Shown: in pieces, positions 43,217 through 51,265 of the stretch | How positions within the stretch are numbered: position 1 is the first letter of the stretch | Layout of the letters: each line of letters begins with the position of its first letter | Assembly: GCA_934457095.1 (NCBI GenBank) | Contig: CAKSHJ010000005.1 | Coordinates: 34,134-98,133 of the forward strand | Length of the DNA: 64,000 bases | Direction: 5' to 3' | DNA from: an uncultured Eubacteriales bacterium | GTDB taxonomy: Bacteria; Bacillota; Clostridia; Oscillospirales; Acutalibacteraceae | Notes under the pieces: generated by a model | Told to the model about the DNA's origin: nothing | Databases searched by the model: none | Seen by the model: the letters and a program-made list of their open reading frames with translations, nothing else | Made by a program: the position numbers and the translations under genes

Positions 43217-45163
43217 ATGAGCATTTCGGTCCGTTTAAAAGGAGATAAAAAAGAATTTGAGCAAGGAACTACGATAGCACAAGTAGCGCAGTCTATCGGT
43301 ACGGGACTATATAAAGCGGCCTGCGCCGGAAAAATAGACGGTGTTGTGGCAGATTTGCGCACACCGCTTACCAAGGACTGTGATTTGGAAATTTTGACCT
43401 TTGAGCAGCAGGAGGGCAAAAAAGCATATTGGCATACGGCGGCTCATGTGCTGGCACAGGCGGTTATTCGGTTGTTTCCGCAGGCAAAACTGGCCATTGG
43501 TCCGGCTGTGGAAAACGGTTTTTATTATGATATAGACCTGCCGCGCACCTTAACACCCGAGGATTTGCCGAATATTGAAGCTGAGATGAAAAAAATTATA
43601 AAAGAAAATTTGCCCATAGAGCGCTTTACGCTGCCGGCAGAGCAGGCAACCGCACTCGTGCGGGAGCAGGAGCAGACTTATAAAGTGGAATTGATTGCCG
43701 AACACGCAGACAAGGGAGAAGCGATCAGTTTTTATAAGCAAGGCGAATTTACCGACCTTTGCGCGGGACCGCATTTAATGACTACCGGCAATTTAAAGGC
43801 GGTCAGGCTGACAAACGCTACGGCCGCTTATTGGCGAGGCGACTCCAAAAATAAAGCGTTGCAGCGTATTTACGGCATTGCTTTCCCAAAGGCCTCCGAA
43901 TTGGAGGAGTACCTTGTAAAGGTGGAGGAGGCCAAAAAACGCGACCATAATTTAATTGGTCGGCAATTGGGCTACTTTACTACTGTGGATTATATTGGTC
44001 AGGGGTTGCCGATTTTGCTGCCCAACGGCGCCAGGGTAATTCAGCAGCTTTCTCGCTTTGTGGAGGACGAGGAACAGCGTCGGGGTTATTTATTGACCAA
44101 AACGCCGTTTTTGGCAAAAAGTGACCTTTATAAAATTTCGGGGCACTGGCAGCATTACCGCGACAGCATGTTTGTGCTGGGTGACCCCGAGGAAGCCGAT
44201 GGCAAAGAGGCGTTTGCGCTGCGTCCGATGACCTGTCCGTTTCAATTTCAGGTATATTTGAACAAAAAGCGCAGCTACCGAGATTTACCGATGCGTTTAA
44301 ACGAAACCTCCACGTTGTTCCGCAATGAGGCCTCGGGAGAAATGCACGGGCTGATTCGTGTGCGTCAGTTTACCATTTCCGAAGGGCATATTGCCTGTAC
44401 GCCCGAGCAATTGGAGCAGGAATTTGCCGGCTGTGTGGATTTGGCCAATTATATGCTGAAAACATTGGGTTTACACGAGGAGGTAACTTATCGGTTCTCC
44501 AAATGGGACGAGAATAATAAAGAAAAATATATTGGGTCGCCGCAGGAATGGGAGCAGGTACAGAACCGTATGCGCCAAATTTTGGACGAATTGCAGATTG
44601 AATACCAAGAGGCCGCGGGCGAGGCTGCTTTTTACGGCCCCAAGCTGGATATACAAATGAAAAATGTGCACGGCAAGGAGGACACTATTATTACGGTGCA
44701 AATTGATTTTCAGCTGGCAGAGCGCTTTGGTATGACCTATGTGGACGCGCAGGGGGAAACCCAATACCCCTATGTCATTCACAGAACTTCCTTGGGTTGC
44801 TATGAGCGCACGCTTGCATTGCTTTTAGAAAAGTACGCCGGCGCTTTACCGACTTGGTTAATGCCAGAACAGGCACGTATTTTGCCCATCAGCGACCGTT
44901 TTACCGAGTATGCCGGGCAAATTGAGCAGCAGCTGAGCCAGGCCGGTATTCGGGTTTCCTGCGATGCTCGGAGCGAAAAAATCGGCTATAAAATCAGGGA
45001 GGCACAACTGGAGAAAATTCCGTATATGCTGGTTGTAGGCGATAAAGAGGTCGAGCAGAAAACCGTTGCGGTGCGTAGCCGTAAAAACGGCGATATGGGC
45101 AGTATGACAGCCGAGGATTTTCTGAAGGAAATTCAGTATGAAATTGCAACCAAAGCAAAATAA
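43217..45163 (+). CDS. thrS: Threonyl-tRNA synthetase
   Basis: Charges tRNA-Thr. TGS domain (2-62), editing domain with HTAAHVLAQAV (HxxxH, about residue 74) and the Cys/His of CAGPHL, class II catalytic core (motif 2 RNEASGEMHGLIRVRQF; motif 3 GCYERTLALLLEK), and anticodon-binding domain at the end. Start ATG 43217, 8 nt after AAAGGAG; the upstream part of the open frame is T-box leader. 648 aa. Confidence 0.97.
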   Translation: MSISVRLKGDKKEFEQGTTIAQVAQSIGTGLYKAACAGKIDGVVADLRTPLTKDCDLEILTFEQQEGKKAYWHTAAHVLAQAVIRLFPQAKLAIGPAVENGFYYDIDLPRTLTPEDLPNIEAEMKKIIKENLPIERFTLPAEQATALVREQEQTYKVELIAEHADKGEAISFYKQGEFTDLCAGPHLMTTGNLKAVRLTNATAAYWRGDSKNKALQRIYGIAFPKASELEEYLVKVEEAKKRDHNLIGRQLGYFTTVDYIGQGLPILLPNGARVIQQLSRFVEDEEQRRGYLLTKTPFLAKSDLYKISGHWQHYRDSMFVLGDPEEADGKEAFALRPMTCPFQFQVYLNKKRSYRDLPMRLNETSTLFRNEASGEMHGLIRVRQFTISEGHIACTPEQLEQEFAGCVDLANYMLKTLGLHEEVTYRFSKWDENNKEKYIGSPQEWEQVQNRMRQILDELQIEYQEAAGEAAFYGPKLDIQMKNVHGKEDTIITVQIDFQLAERFGMTYVDAQGETQYPYVIHRTSLGCYERTLALLLEKYAGALPTWLMPEQARILPISDRFTEYAGQIEQQLSQAGIRVSCDARSEKIGYKIREAQLEKIPYMLVVGDKEVEQKTVAVRSRKNGDMGSMTAEDFLKEIQYEIATKAK

Positions 45164-45239
45164 AAAACAAAAAACCGGGTGAAGATTTCACTGCACCAGT
45201 CAAGGAAAAGTAGACACCAAAAACCATAGATTCAAAAGC

Positions 45240-45264
45240 CCGGTTCGGCCTTGTACTGAACCGG
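45240..45264 (+). terminator. Hairpin downstream of thrS
   Basis: CCGGTTC, 11-nt loop, GAACCGG. The following sequence is only weakly T-rich, so termination is uncertain. Confidence 0.45.
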
Positions 45265-45386
45265 ACTATTTCTAGCTCCTGCTTGGCCACAATTAGTCCC
45301 AATCGTTCTACTTCGCTCAGGCTTTTGCTCGTGTGCAGAGCTGCATAAAGGTTTCCGTTTTGGGGCTCAAGCACATCTTCTTCCAT
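45242..45386 (-). pseudogene. Unrecognised gene fragment
   Basis: Minus-strand frame begins EEDVLEPQNGNLYAALHTSK and continues SLSEVERLGLIVAKQELEIVR before running into the end of thrS in antisense. The first 45 residues have normal protein composition with heptad-like hydrophobics; the rest is antisense of thrS and not meaningful. Probably the 5' end of a gene broken at the island boundary. Family not recognised. Confidence 0.3.
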
Positions 45387-45658
45387 TCTAACAGATATGA
45401 AAAAAGGAGCAGCAAAAAAACAGCCTAAATAAAAAGAACTGCAAGAGTGCCGAAAAAGGTAGGCTTGTAGTGTTTTTTGTGATATAATTTAATTGAACGA
45501 AAACGTATATCAACCAGAAATATAATATACCATTTCAATTAACATTACCGCTGGAAATTAGAAAATTCTGACCCGGTATACACATTCTGCGAAATTTTAA
45601 ATCAAATTGACCTGAAAAGATATCTTGTTGTTAAGGGAAACAGAACAGAGGTAAGGGA

Positions 45659-45904
45659 ATGAGAGCCTTTAACTATTCCGCAATCAAGGAGCAAAAGTGG
45701 GATTTTGATATCTTAGGATTGATTGCAGCCATATACAAGGAAGCCGGAAAACAGGAACTGTTTTTGAAACAGCGTCCGCAGGAACTCGAAAAGCTCGTTG
45801 AAATTGCCAAGATACGAAGCATCGAACGCCATCGAACGCCATCGAACAGCGAACTGAAAAAAGAGGGCAAAGGAAAAAGCACCTGCTACTTCCGATTAAA
45901 ATAA
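45659..45904 (+). pseudogene. Fic protein N-terminal fragment, frameshifted
   Basis: Residues 1-52 (MRAFNYSAIKEQKWDFDI, LGLIAAIYKEAGKQELFLKQ, ELEKLVEIAK) match the Fic_N domain that precedes the autoinhibitory helix. At about 45815 the frame shifts: the +1 frame contains EASNAIE, the expected start of the inhibitory motif, but the annotated frame reads IERHRTPSN. The shift coincides with a 10-nt tandem repeat (ATCGAACGCC, 45821-45846). The catalytic Fic domain is missing. Clearly broken. Confidence 0.8.
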
Positions 45905-45918
45905 TTTTTACGGCACAG

Positions 45919-45956
45919 AACCGCAGCCCCGCACCTTTTGAATGAGGTGTGGGGCT
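45919..45956 (+). repeat. 38-nt hairpin repeat, copy 1
   Basis: Stem AGCCCCGCACC / GGTGTGGGGCT with loop TTTTGAATGA, preceded by AACCGC. A second copy with one difference lies at 63940-63977. Probably a terminator-like cassette shared by mobile elements. Confidence 0.85.
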
Positions 45957-45994
45957 GCAATGTTCATTTATAACGATTTTTCTTTTGATGACGT

Positions 45995-46939
45995 TTAGTG
46001 CCCTATTGTTTTCCAACAGCGTTCTTTCATAAAGCCCGCAATAACAGAGGGGTCTTCACCTTCATAATACTTCACAAGCAGTTTCTTGAACTCCGGCACT
46101 TCGCTTTCGGGAATGACCAAAAAACCTCCGCCATGAGCAATAAGATAATGGTTTGCAAAGATAACGGAAGCGCGTTTATTGCCATCCGGGAATATCTGGG
46201 TCTTCATGCAGTAAAGACAAAGTCTGATGGAAATATTGACGGCATCGTTCTCTTCCTCGATGATTTCAAGAATTTTGTCTTTCACATCCGATTCATTCGG
46301 CAGGGGCGGAACATAAGACGAACCGTCTATGGTAACCGGAACACCGCGAATGCGACCGCCTTGTGCAAAAAAGCCTTCATTGACAAGCCTTGCAATATGA
46401 CTGAGCATATAAAAGTCAGAACGGCTGGCAACTACATCACGGTCCAAAATAAACTCCCATGCGTGTTTCAAATTCAAAATTTTCTGCACGTCGGTAGCTG
46501 TCATACCGGATACTTTTCCGTTTTCTATAATCTCTTCCGTCTGAGGGAAAGACGTTGCAACGCCCTCTAAAACAGCCTGATTATAGATGTTCATTTTCAT
46601 ATTGGCACGCGCAAAGGCGATGTTGTTTATAACATCGGCGGAAAGGGCATCCTCGGAATAACCGGCTGCGGCAAGCTGCTTTTCAATGCTGCGAAGCGAC
46701 TTTCTGATTTCACGGGCTTCTCTGGCATTGCGCAAAAGCAGATTGTACAGTTCTTCGGTATATGCGCCTACATAAGTGGAGGTCTGTTTTACTGCTACAC
46801 GTTTTCTTACATAAAGGTATTTCCCATCGCCGCGTTTTTTGATTTCGGGTGTGCCATCATAGGGCATTAAGCTCAGTCTGGCATTGAGGTCGGCACGACT
46901 TCTGAGCAATTCCTGTATTTCACTATATTGTACTGCCAT
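45995..46939 (-). CDS. Fic-family protein with altered catalytic motif
   Basis: 314 aa. The Fic core motif reads TQIFPDGNKRAS: the canonical His of HPFxxGNGR is Gln248, while the Phe, Asp, Gly, Asn and Arg are kept. The inhibitory-helix region NQAVLEGV has Gln where Ser/Thr is usual. Fic proteins usually transfer AMP to Tyr/Ser/Thr; without the His general base the usual chemistry is doubtful, though related open frames with TQ in this position are common in my recollection, so it may be a distinct subfamily. Start ATG 46939 with AAGGAGG; the longer frame would start inside the operator region. Promoter flanked by three near-identical boxes. Confidence 0.8.
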   Translation of the reverse strand: MAVQYSEIQELLRSRADLNARLSLMPYDGTPEIKKRGDGKYLYVRKRVAVKQTSTYVGAYTEELYNLLLRNAREAREIRKSLRSIEKQLAAAGYSEDALSADVINNIAFARANMKMNIYNQAVLEGVATSFPQTEEIIENGKVSGMTATDVQKILNLKHAWEFILDRDVVASRSDFYMLSHIARLVNEGFFAQGGRIRGVPVTIDGSSYVPPLPNESDVKDKILEIIEEENDAVNISIRLCLYCMKTQIFPDGNKRASVIFANHYLIAHGGGFLVIPESEVPEFKKLLVKYYEGEDPSVIAGFMKERCWKTIGH

Positions 46940-46953
46940 TGCAGCTCCTCCTT

Positions 46954-47022
46954 TTGGGGGAACAATTCTTTTAAATATTATATCAGATTGCTCCCCAACA
47001 GTCAATGTGTATTGGGGAACAA
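46954..47022 (-). promoter_or_regulatory. Promoter and repeated operators of the Fic-like gene
   Basis: Minus-strand TTGACT (47005-47000), 17-nt spacer, TATAAT (46982-46977). Three copies of an 11-12-nt box TTGTTCCCCAA surround it: 47022-47012 (minus), 46988-46998 (plus, TTGCTCCCCAA, in the spacer), and 46965-46954 (minus, one extra C). The ordered placement over the promoter suggests a dedicated repressor. Confidence 0.7.
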
Positions 47023-47173
47023 TGTTGAAAATAAGTCTTTAATATTTCTCCCCAATCTTGCGAATATACACTATAGTATGCCCTGATTTGATATGCCGGA
47101 AAATATAATCCTGCTTAGCATCTCTAATACTTTTTGCAGTTTTCCAATGAGGGTTTCTTCGGCAGAAAAACAA

Positions 47174-47216
47174 AAAAGTACGGTAGCCCATTGTATCATG
47201 GACTACCGTACTTTGC
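47174..47216 (-). terminator. Terminator of the original tRNA-Ser gene
   Basis: Minus-strand CAAAGTACGGTAG / CTACCGTACTTTT with paired inner CCAT/ATGG and T-run; begins 2 nt after the CCA of the tRNA fragment. Confidence 0.85.
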
Positions 47217-47217
47217 T

Positions 47218-47275
47218 TGGCGGAGATGGAGAGATTCGAACTCACGTGCCCGTGAGGGCAAACGCATTTCGAGTC
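47218..47275 (-). tRNA. 3' fragment of tRNA-Ser(CGA), probable attachment site
   Basis: 58 nt reading on the minus strand from the anticodon loop (CTCGAAA, anticodon CGA) through a long class II variable arm (GCCCTCACGGGC), T-arm with TTCGAATC, acceptor 3' strand and CCA. The 5' half (acceptor, D-arm, 5' anticodon stem) is absent; the sequence upstream does not pair. This is the classical product of integration by a tyrosine recombinase into a tRNA 3' end. Confidence 0.85.
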
Positions 47276-47813
47276 AAGTTGCCAAAACCGAACTTGACAG
47301 AATTTGACGGAAGATAATGGCAAATGCGAGAGCCCCGAAAATGCCGTGTTTTCAAGGCTTTCCGCACCTCTTTGCATCGAAAACGCAGTAAAAATCTGAG
47401 TCCAAGAGTCTCCTCCGATTTTGCCGAGTTCTAACGGATTTTCGGAAAAGCCTATTAGAATTTTTGATAGAACCGAGCACTTTTTCGCCCCAAAATCACG
47501 CTTTTGGCAGTGCGTGAAAAGCACCGGTTCCGCCGAACAACACACAAAGTCATGTGGTGTTTTAATAAATATTAAAATGTAATACATCTTTCAAGATTGA
47601 CTATTGCTTTATTTTAAAGTATAATATTTCTGCAATTCATAAATCTGAACCCTTTCAATGTAAACTATTGAAAATTGACTAACTAATCTTCTGTAATGCT
47701 ATTATGAGGATTGCCCTTTGAGGTTTATAGCAATAGGTCGCCCTATGGTTGGTCACATGCATTTATGGATTGACTAACATCTAGGGAGGCAATCAGCTTC
47801 TTTCCAAAACACT
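47276..47813 (+). other. Left end of the integrated element, non-coding
   Basis: No gene seen over 538 nt. It contains three ATTGACTA repeats (47596, 47674 and 47769, the latter two extended to ATTGACTAAC), and an AT palindrome TTTTAATAAATATTAAAA (47560-47577). This is the expected position of integrase arm sites and recombination directionality sites. Confidence 0.45.
47597..47625 (+). promoter_or_regulatory. Promoter upstream of the HNH gene
   Basis: TTGACT (47597-47602), 17-nt spacer, TATAAT (47620-47625). Leader of about 185 nt. Confidence 0.7.
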
Positions 47814-48779
47814 ATGGAAAAAAGCAAACAAAAATTTATGGACTTAAACAGAGAAACAGCAATGCGTCTTTGGAATAAGTCTTTCGGCAAAGAAACTAAA
47901 GTAAAAGACTTTGCCGGCAGAACAATAGCCAAAGGTGCCTACAACGACCGCAATAGTGATTGTGGCTGGAATGTAGATCACATTTTACCGCAGAGCAGAA
48001 GCGGTGCTACCGCCGATCACAATCTTGTCTGCTGTCATATTCTTACAAATGATGAGAAGGCAGATAAATTCCCTTGCTTTAATGCAAATGGTACTGCGTT
48101 TGAAATTGTCAAGGTGCAAAATCATTACGAAATTCGTCATAAATCTAATGAACCGAAAAAACAAAAAGATGTACCCAAAGCCGTAGATTTCTTCGATTCG
48201 GCAGCAGGTGTCAGGTTTTTCAAAAAGCTTAAGGGAATACAGAACAAAAGCCGATTTGTCGGTACTGTTTTTGTCAGCCTTCATAATGTAACAAATACTG
48301 CGGTTGTAGATTTTATTGAAGAATTATTTAGTGATGAAAACATATCTTTTAGCACAAAGACCAATTATTCTTCTTTTTACACCTTGGACAGTAGTGCTCG
48401 AGGGCAGAACATTCAAGTTAAAATCAGCAATTATAATATGCCGCTTAAAGAAGATTCAAACGCATTGCTTGACAAATGTGTTCTTCTGAATACTTATCTT
48501 TCTGCATATTTTTTAGAATGTGAGTATATAAGTGGGTTCGATATTTATTACTGTATCGATTGTTTTGATGACAAGTCTGAAATGTACAGCAGTAATTTCG
48601 ATTTTGTAGATAATCATTATATGCAATCCAAGAATTCTATGTTTGTAAACGAACTAGTGCTTGATAACACCGAAGCTAGTGAAAAAGTCGAGAGAAAGCC
48701 CTACTCGGAATATACTGAGTACAATTACGTTTTTACAAACCTTTCTAAAAATTTAAAAAAGGAGGCAAACGGAAAGTAA
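47814..48779 (+). CDS. HNH endonuclease-domain protein
   Basis: 321 aa. The N-terminal 100 residues carry a full HNH motif: CGWNVDHILPQSRSGATADHN, then LVCCHILTNDEKADKFP. The C-terminal two thirds (about 120-321) is Tyr/Asn/Asp-rich, of unknown fold, with no second known motif. Likely a nuclease with a sensing or targeting C-terminal domain, possibly anti-phage given its neighbours (inference). The ribosome site is poor for ATG 47814; ATG 47838 (MDLNRETAMRLW) is an alternative start. Followed by a strong terminator, so transcribed alone. Confidence 0.8.
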   Translation: MEKSKQKFMDLNRETAMRLWNKSFGKETKVKDFAGRTIAKGAYNDRNSDCGWNVDHILPQSRSGATADHNLVCCHILTNDEKADKFPCFNANGTAFEIVKVQNHYEIRHKSNEPKKQKDVPKAVDFFDSAAGVRFFKKLKGIQNKSRFVGTVFVSLHNVTNTAVVDFIEELFSDENISFSTKTNYSSFYTLDSSARGQNIQVKISNYNMPLKEDSNALLDKCVLLNTYLSAYFLECEYISGFDIYYCIDCFDDKSEMYSSNFDFVDNHYMQSKNSMFVNELVLDNTEASEKVERKPYSEYTEYNYVFTNLSKNLKKEANGK

Positions 48780-48810
48780 AGCTGTCTTTGCTTCGCAGAT
48801 GAAATAAATT

Positions 48811-48846
48811 GAGAGAATGACGGGCGACAGTCATTCTCTTATTTTA
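48811..48846 (+). terminator. Terminator after the HNH gene
   Basis: AGAGAATGAC, loop, GTCATTCTCT, then TATTTTAT. Confidence 0.88.
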
Positions 48847-48899
48847 TGGCTTTCTTCTTTTAAGTATGGTATAATTATTATAATACGAGGTGATAAATA

Positions 48900-49604
48900 T
48901 TGATTTACTATACAGGCGATATTCACGGTTCAAAACTTGAAATCGTAACCTTCTGTATGCGTTTTCAACCAACTAAAAATGATACAATAATAATTCTCGG
49001 CGATGTAGGTGCAAACTACTTTGGAAACGAAAGAGATGCACAGTTCAAGGCGGAATTTGCAAAATTAGAGCCAACTATATTTTGCATCCATGGCAATCAT
49101 GAAATACGCCCTTGGAATATCTCTACATATAAAACAAAAGAGTGGCACGGCGGCATCGTATGGTATGAGGAAGAATATCCAAACATTCTATTTGCAAAAG
49201 ACGGCGAGATTTACGATATTGAAGGAACAAAGCATCTTGTTATCGGCGGTGCATACAGCGTGGATAAATTTTACCGTGTAAGTAGCGGATACGGCTGGTG
49301 GGAAGATGAGCAACCATCAGAGAAAATTAAGCAATATGTTGAGAAACAAATTAAAGAAAAGAAATTCGATGTAATCCTATCGCATACCTGTCCGTTTAAA
49401 TACGAACCTGTTGAAACCTTTCTCCCCGGCATTGACCAAAGCACCGTTGATACAAGCACGGAAGAATGGCTCGATAAAATCGAAAAAATGGCAGACTACA
49501 AAGCGTGGTATTGCGGTCATTGGCACATAAATAAACGCATTGATAAAATGCACTTCCTTTTCCACGGATTTGAAACGAACCAAGATCTCGAAATATACTG
49601 CTAA
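48900..49604 (+). CDS. Calcineurin-like metallophosphoesterase
   Basis: 234 aa with the complete metal-binding set: GDIHG (residues 6-10), GDVGAN (about 34), GNHE (about 65), a central His (SHTCPF), and GHWHINKR at the end. Acts on phosphoesters; substrate not deducible. Start is TTG 48900, 8 nt after GAGGTG. Flanked by terminators, so a single-gene unit. Such enzymes in islands can be house-cleaning or defence components; no evidence favours either. Confidence 0.85.
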   Translation: MIYYTGDIHGSKLEIVTFCMRFQPTKNDTIIILGDVGANYFGNERDAQFKAEFAKLEPTIFCIHGNHEIRPWNISTYKTKEWHGGIVWYEEEYPNILFAKDGEIYDIEGTKHLVIGGAYSVDKFYRVSSGYGWWEDEQPSEKIKQYVEKQIKEKKFDVILSHTCPFKYEPVETFLPGIDQSTVDTSTEEWLDKIEKMADYKAWYCGHWHINKRIDKMHFLFHGFETNQDLEIYC

Positions 49605-49611
49605 CCCCCAG

Positions 49612-49655
49612 CCTCGGCTAAAATGAGTAAATCTCATATTTTAGCCGAGGTTTTA
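49612..49655 (+). terminator. Terminator after the metallophosphoesterase gene
   Basis: CCTCGGCTAAAAT / ATTTTAGCCGAGG, perfect 13-bp stem with a paired TGAG/CTCA inner part, followed by TTTT. Confidence 0.92.
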
Positions 49656-49697
49656 CCTTGTTTTTTGAAATGTCATAAAATTTACCGCTATAATATA

Positions 49698-49726
49698 TTG
49701 AAATGTAATTTCTATTGTGCTATAAT
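49698..49726 (+). promoter_or_regulatory. Promoter of the AAA/DUF4143 gene
   Basis: TTGAAA (49698-49703), 17-nt spacer, TATAAT (49721-49726), 31 nt before the start codon. Confidence 0.85.
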
Positions 49727-49757
49727 TCATTTGAAAAGTTTTGACGGAGGAATTTTT

Positions 49758-51107
49758 ATGCTATATCGTAAGATAGAATCTCTCATTGAAGAGCATTTAA
49801 AATCTGATTCTAAAAAGATTCTTTTAATCGACGGCGCCCGTCAGATTGGCAAAACCTACATCATTAACCATGTAGGTAAAAAACTTTTTGAAAACTATAT
49901 AGAAATCAATATGATTGCCGATTCTTTGGGCGACCGCCTTTTTGAAAATACTAAAACCGTAGAAGATTTTTATCTGCAAGTCAGTATGCTTGCAGGAAAT
50001 AAAATGAAGAATAAAGAAAACACTCTGATTTTTATTGATGAAATTCAGGCTTATCCTCATTTACTCACTCTGCTCAAATTTTTGTCGCAGGATAATAAGT
50101 TCACTTATATTGCAAGCGGATCGCTTTTAGGTGTTACGCTATCGCAAACCACATCAATCCCAATGGGCAGCATTCGAAAGGTTAGAATGTTCCCGCTGGA
50201 TTTTGAGGAATTTCTTTATGCTAACGGAATGAACGAACTTGCGATTTCCTCAATGCGCAAAAAGTTTGAACGATTTGAAGCATTAGATGAGTCCATGCAC
50301 AATAAAATGCTGGATTTATTCCGCAAATTCTTGCTTGTAGGCGGATTACCCGATGCGGTTAATGCCTATCTTGAAACAAAAAACATTCAAGCAGTCCGCG
50401 ATATACAAAATGAAATTCACGATTACTATGCTGCAGATGCATCCAAATATGATGATGAAATGAAATTGAAGATTCGTAGAATTTATGACCTTATACCCTC
50501 TAATATGGAGAATAAGAAAAAAAGAATTGTTGTGCAAAGCATTGAGAACAAGAGGGGTAAGACATTCAATAATTATGCCGATGAATTCGATTATCTTATA
50601 AGTGCAGGTATCGCTCTGAATGTTCAGGCGATTTCTAATCCGACATTCCCCCTGATCGAATCTACCGGAAAGAATCTGCTTAAACTTTATCTGAATGATG
50701 TCGGTATTCTTACGGGTATTCTTTACGGAAATAACATCCGAGCTGTGCTGAATGATGAGAGAAGTATCAATCTGGGATCTGTTTATGAAACAGTTGTTGC
50801 CAGCGAATTAATCGCTCACGGTCATAAACTCTTTTATTATGACAATCGAAGCAAGGGTGAGGTTGATTATCTTATTGATGATTATGATAGCCTTTCTGCC
50901 GTGCCAATTGAAGTTAAGTCCGGTAAGGACTATACCGTGCATAGCGCATTGAACACATTTGTTCAAAACGAAGATTATCATATCAAAAAAGCATTCGTTG
51001 TATCTAACGAAAGAAATGTCACACAAAACGGCAAAATAACTTATATACCAATCTACTATATTATGTTTTTTAACGCTGATTGGGGCAATAAAAATTTGCA
51101 GTTCTAA
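49758..51107 (+). CDS. AAA_14/DUF4143 ATPase
   Basis: 449 aa from ATG 49758 (GGAGGA upstream; the longer frame overlaps the terminator and promoter). Walker A GARQIGKT (residues 26-33), Walker B TLIFIDEIQAYP (about 91), sensor TYIASGSLLG, then DUF4143 C-terminal region with the nuclease-like pattern GEVDYLIDD...PIEVKSGKDY, resembling a PD-(D/E)xK core. These ATPases are widespread and mostly uncharacterised. Own promoter; gene order offers no clear partner. Confidence 0.88.
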   Translation: MLYRKIESLIEEHLKSDSKKILLIDGARQIGKTYIINHVGKKLFENYIEINMIADSLGDRLFENTKTVEDFYLQVSMLAGNKMKNKENTLIFIDEIQAYPHLLTLLKFLSQDNKFTYIASGSLLGVTLSQTTSIPMGSIRKVRMFPLDFEEFLYANGMNELAISSMRKKFERFEALDESMHNKMLDLFRKFLLVGGLPDAVNAYLETKNIQAVRDIQNEIHDYYAADASKYDDEMKLKIRRIYDLIPSNMENKKKRIVVQSIENKRGKTFNNYADEFDYLISAGIALNVQAISNPTFPLIESTGKNLLKLYLNDVGILTGILYGNNIRAVLNDERSINLGSVYETVVASELIAHGHKLFYYDNRSKGEVDYLIDDYDSLSAVPIEVKSGKDYTVHSALNTFVQNEDYHIKKAFVVSNERNVTQNGKITYIPIYYIMFFNADWGNKNLQF

Positions 51108-51265
51108 ATAAAGTATTATCGGTAAATCACCCTTGGTGCTCGGCACATCCGCTGTGCTCTGCATGAGCGACCGCCTCTCTGCCTTTGACAGAGAAAACAT
51201 CATCGTCCCGATTTGGATGATATAAATCAATAAAAAAGTTTTCTTATAAAAAGCGAGGTAAAAAT
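51108..51265 (+). other. Gap before the methylase operon
   Basis: 158 nt, partly GC-rich and remnant-like (51140-51200), then AT-rich with a TATAAA-like element near 51217. No clean promoter was found. Confidence 0.3.

Larger units (their letters stand above)
45164..45658. other. Junction between backbone and accessory DNA
   Basis: No intact gene. It holds the thrS 3' hairpin, a short minus-strand protein-like fragment (45242-45386), a TATAAT (45483-45488) without a good -35, and at 45560-45658 sequence that reads in frame as CEILNQIDLKRYLVVKGNRTE just upstream of the broken Fic gene. Confidence 0.4.
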
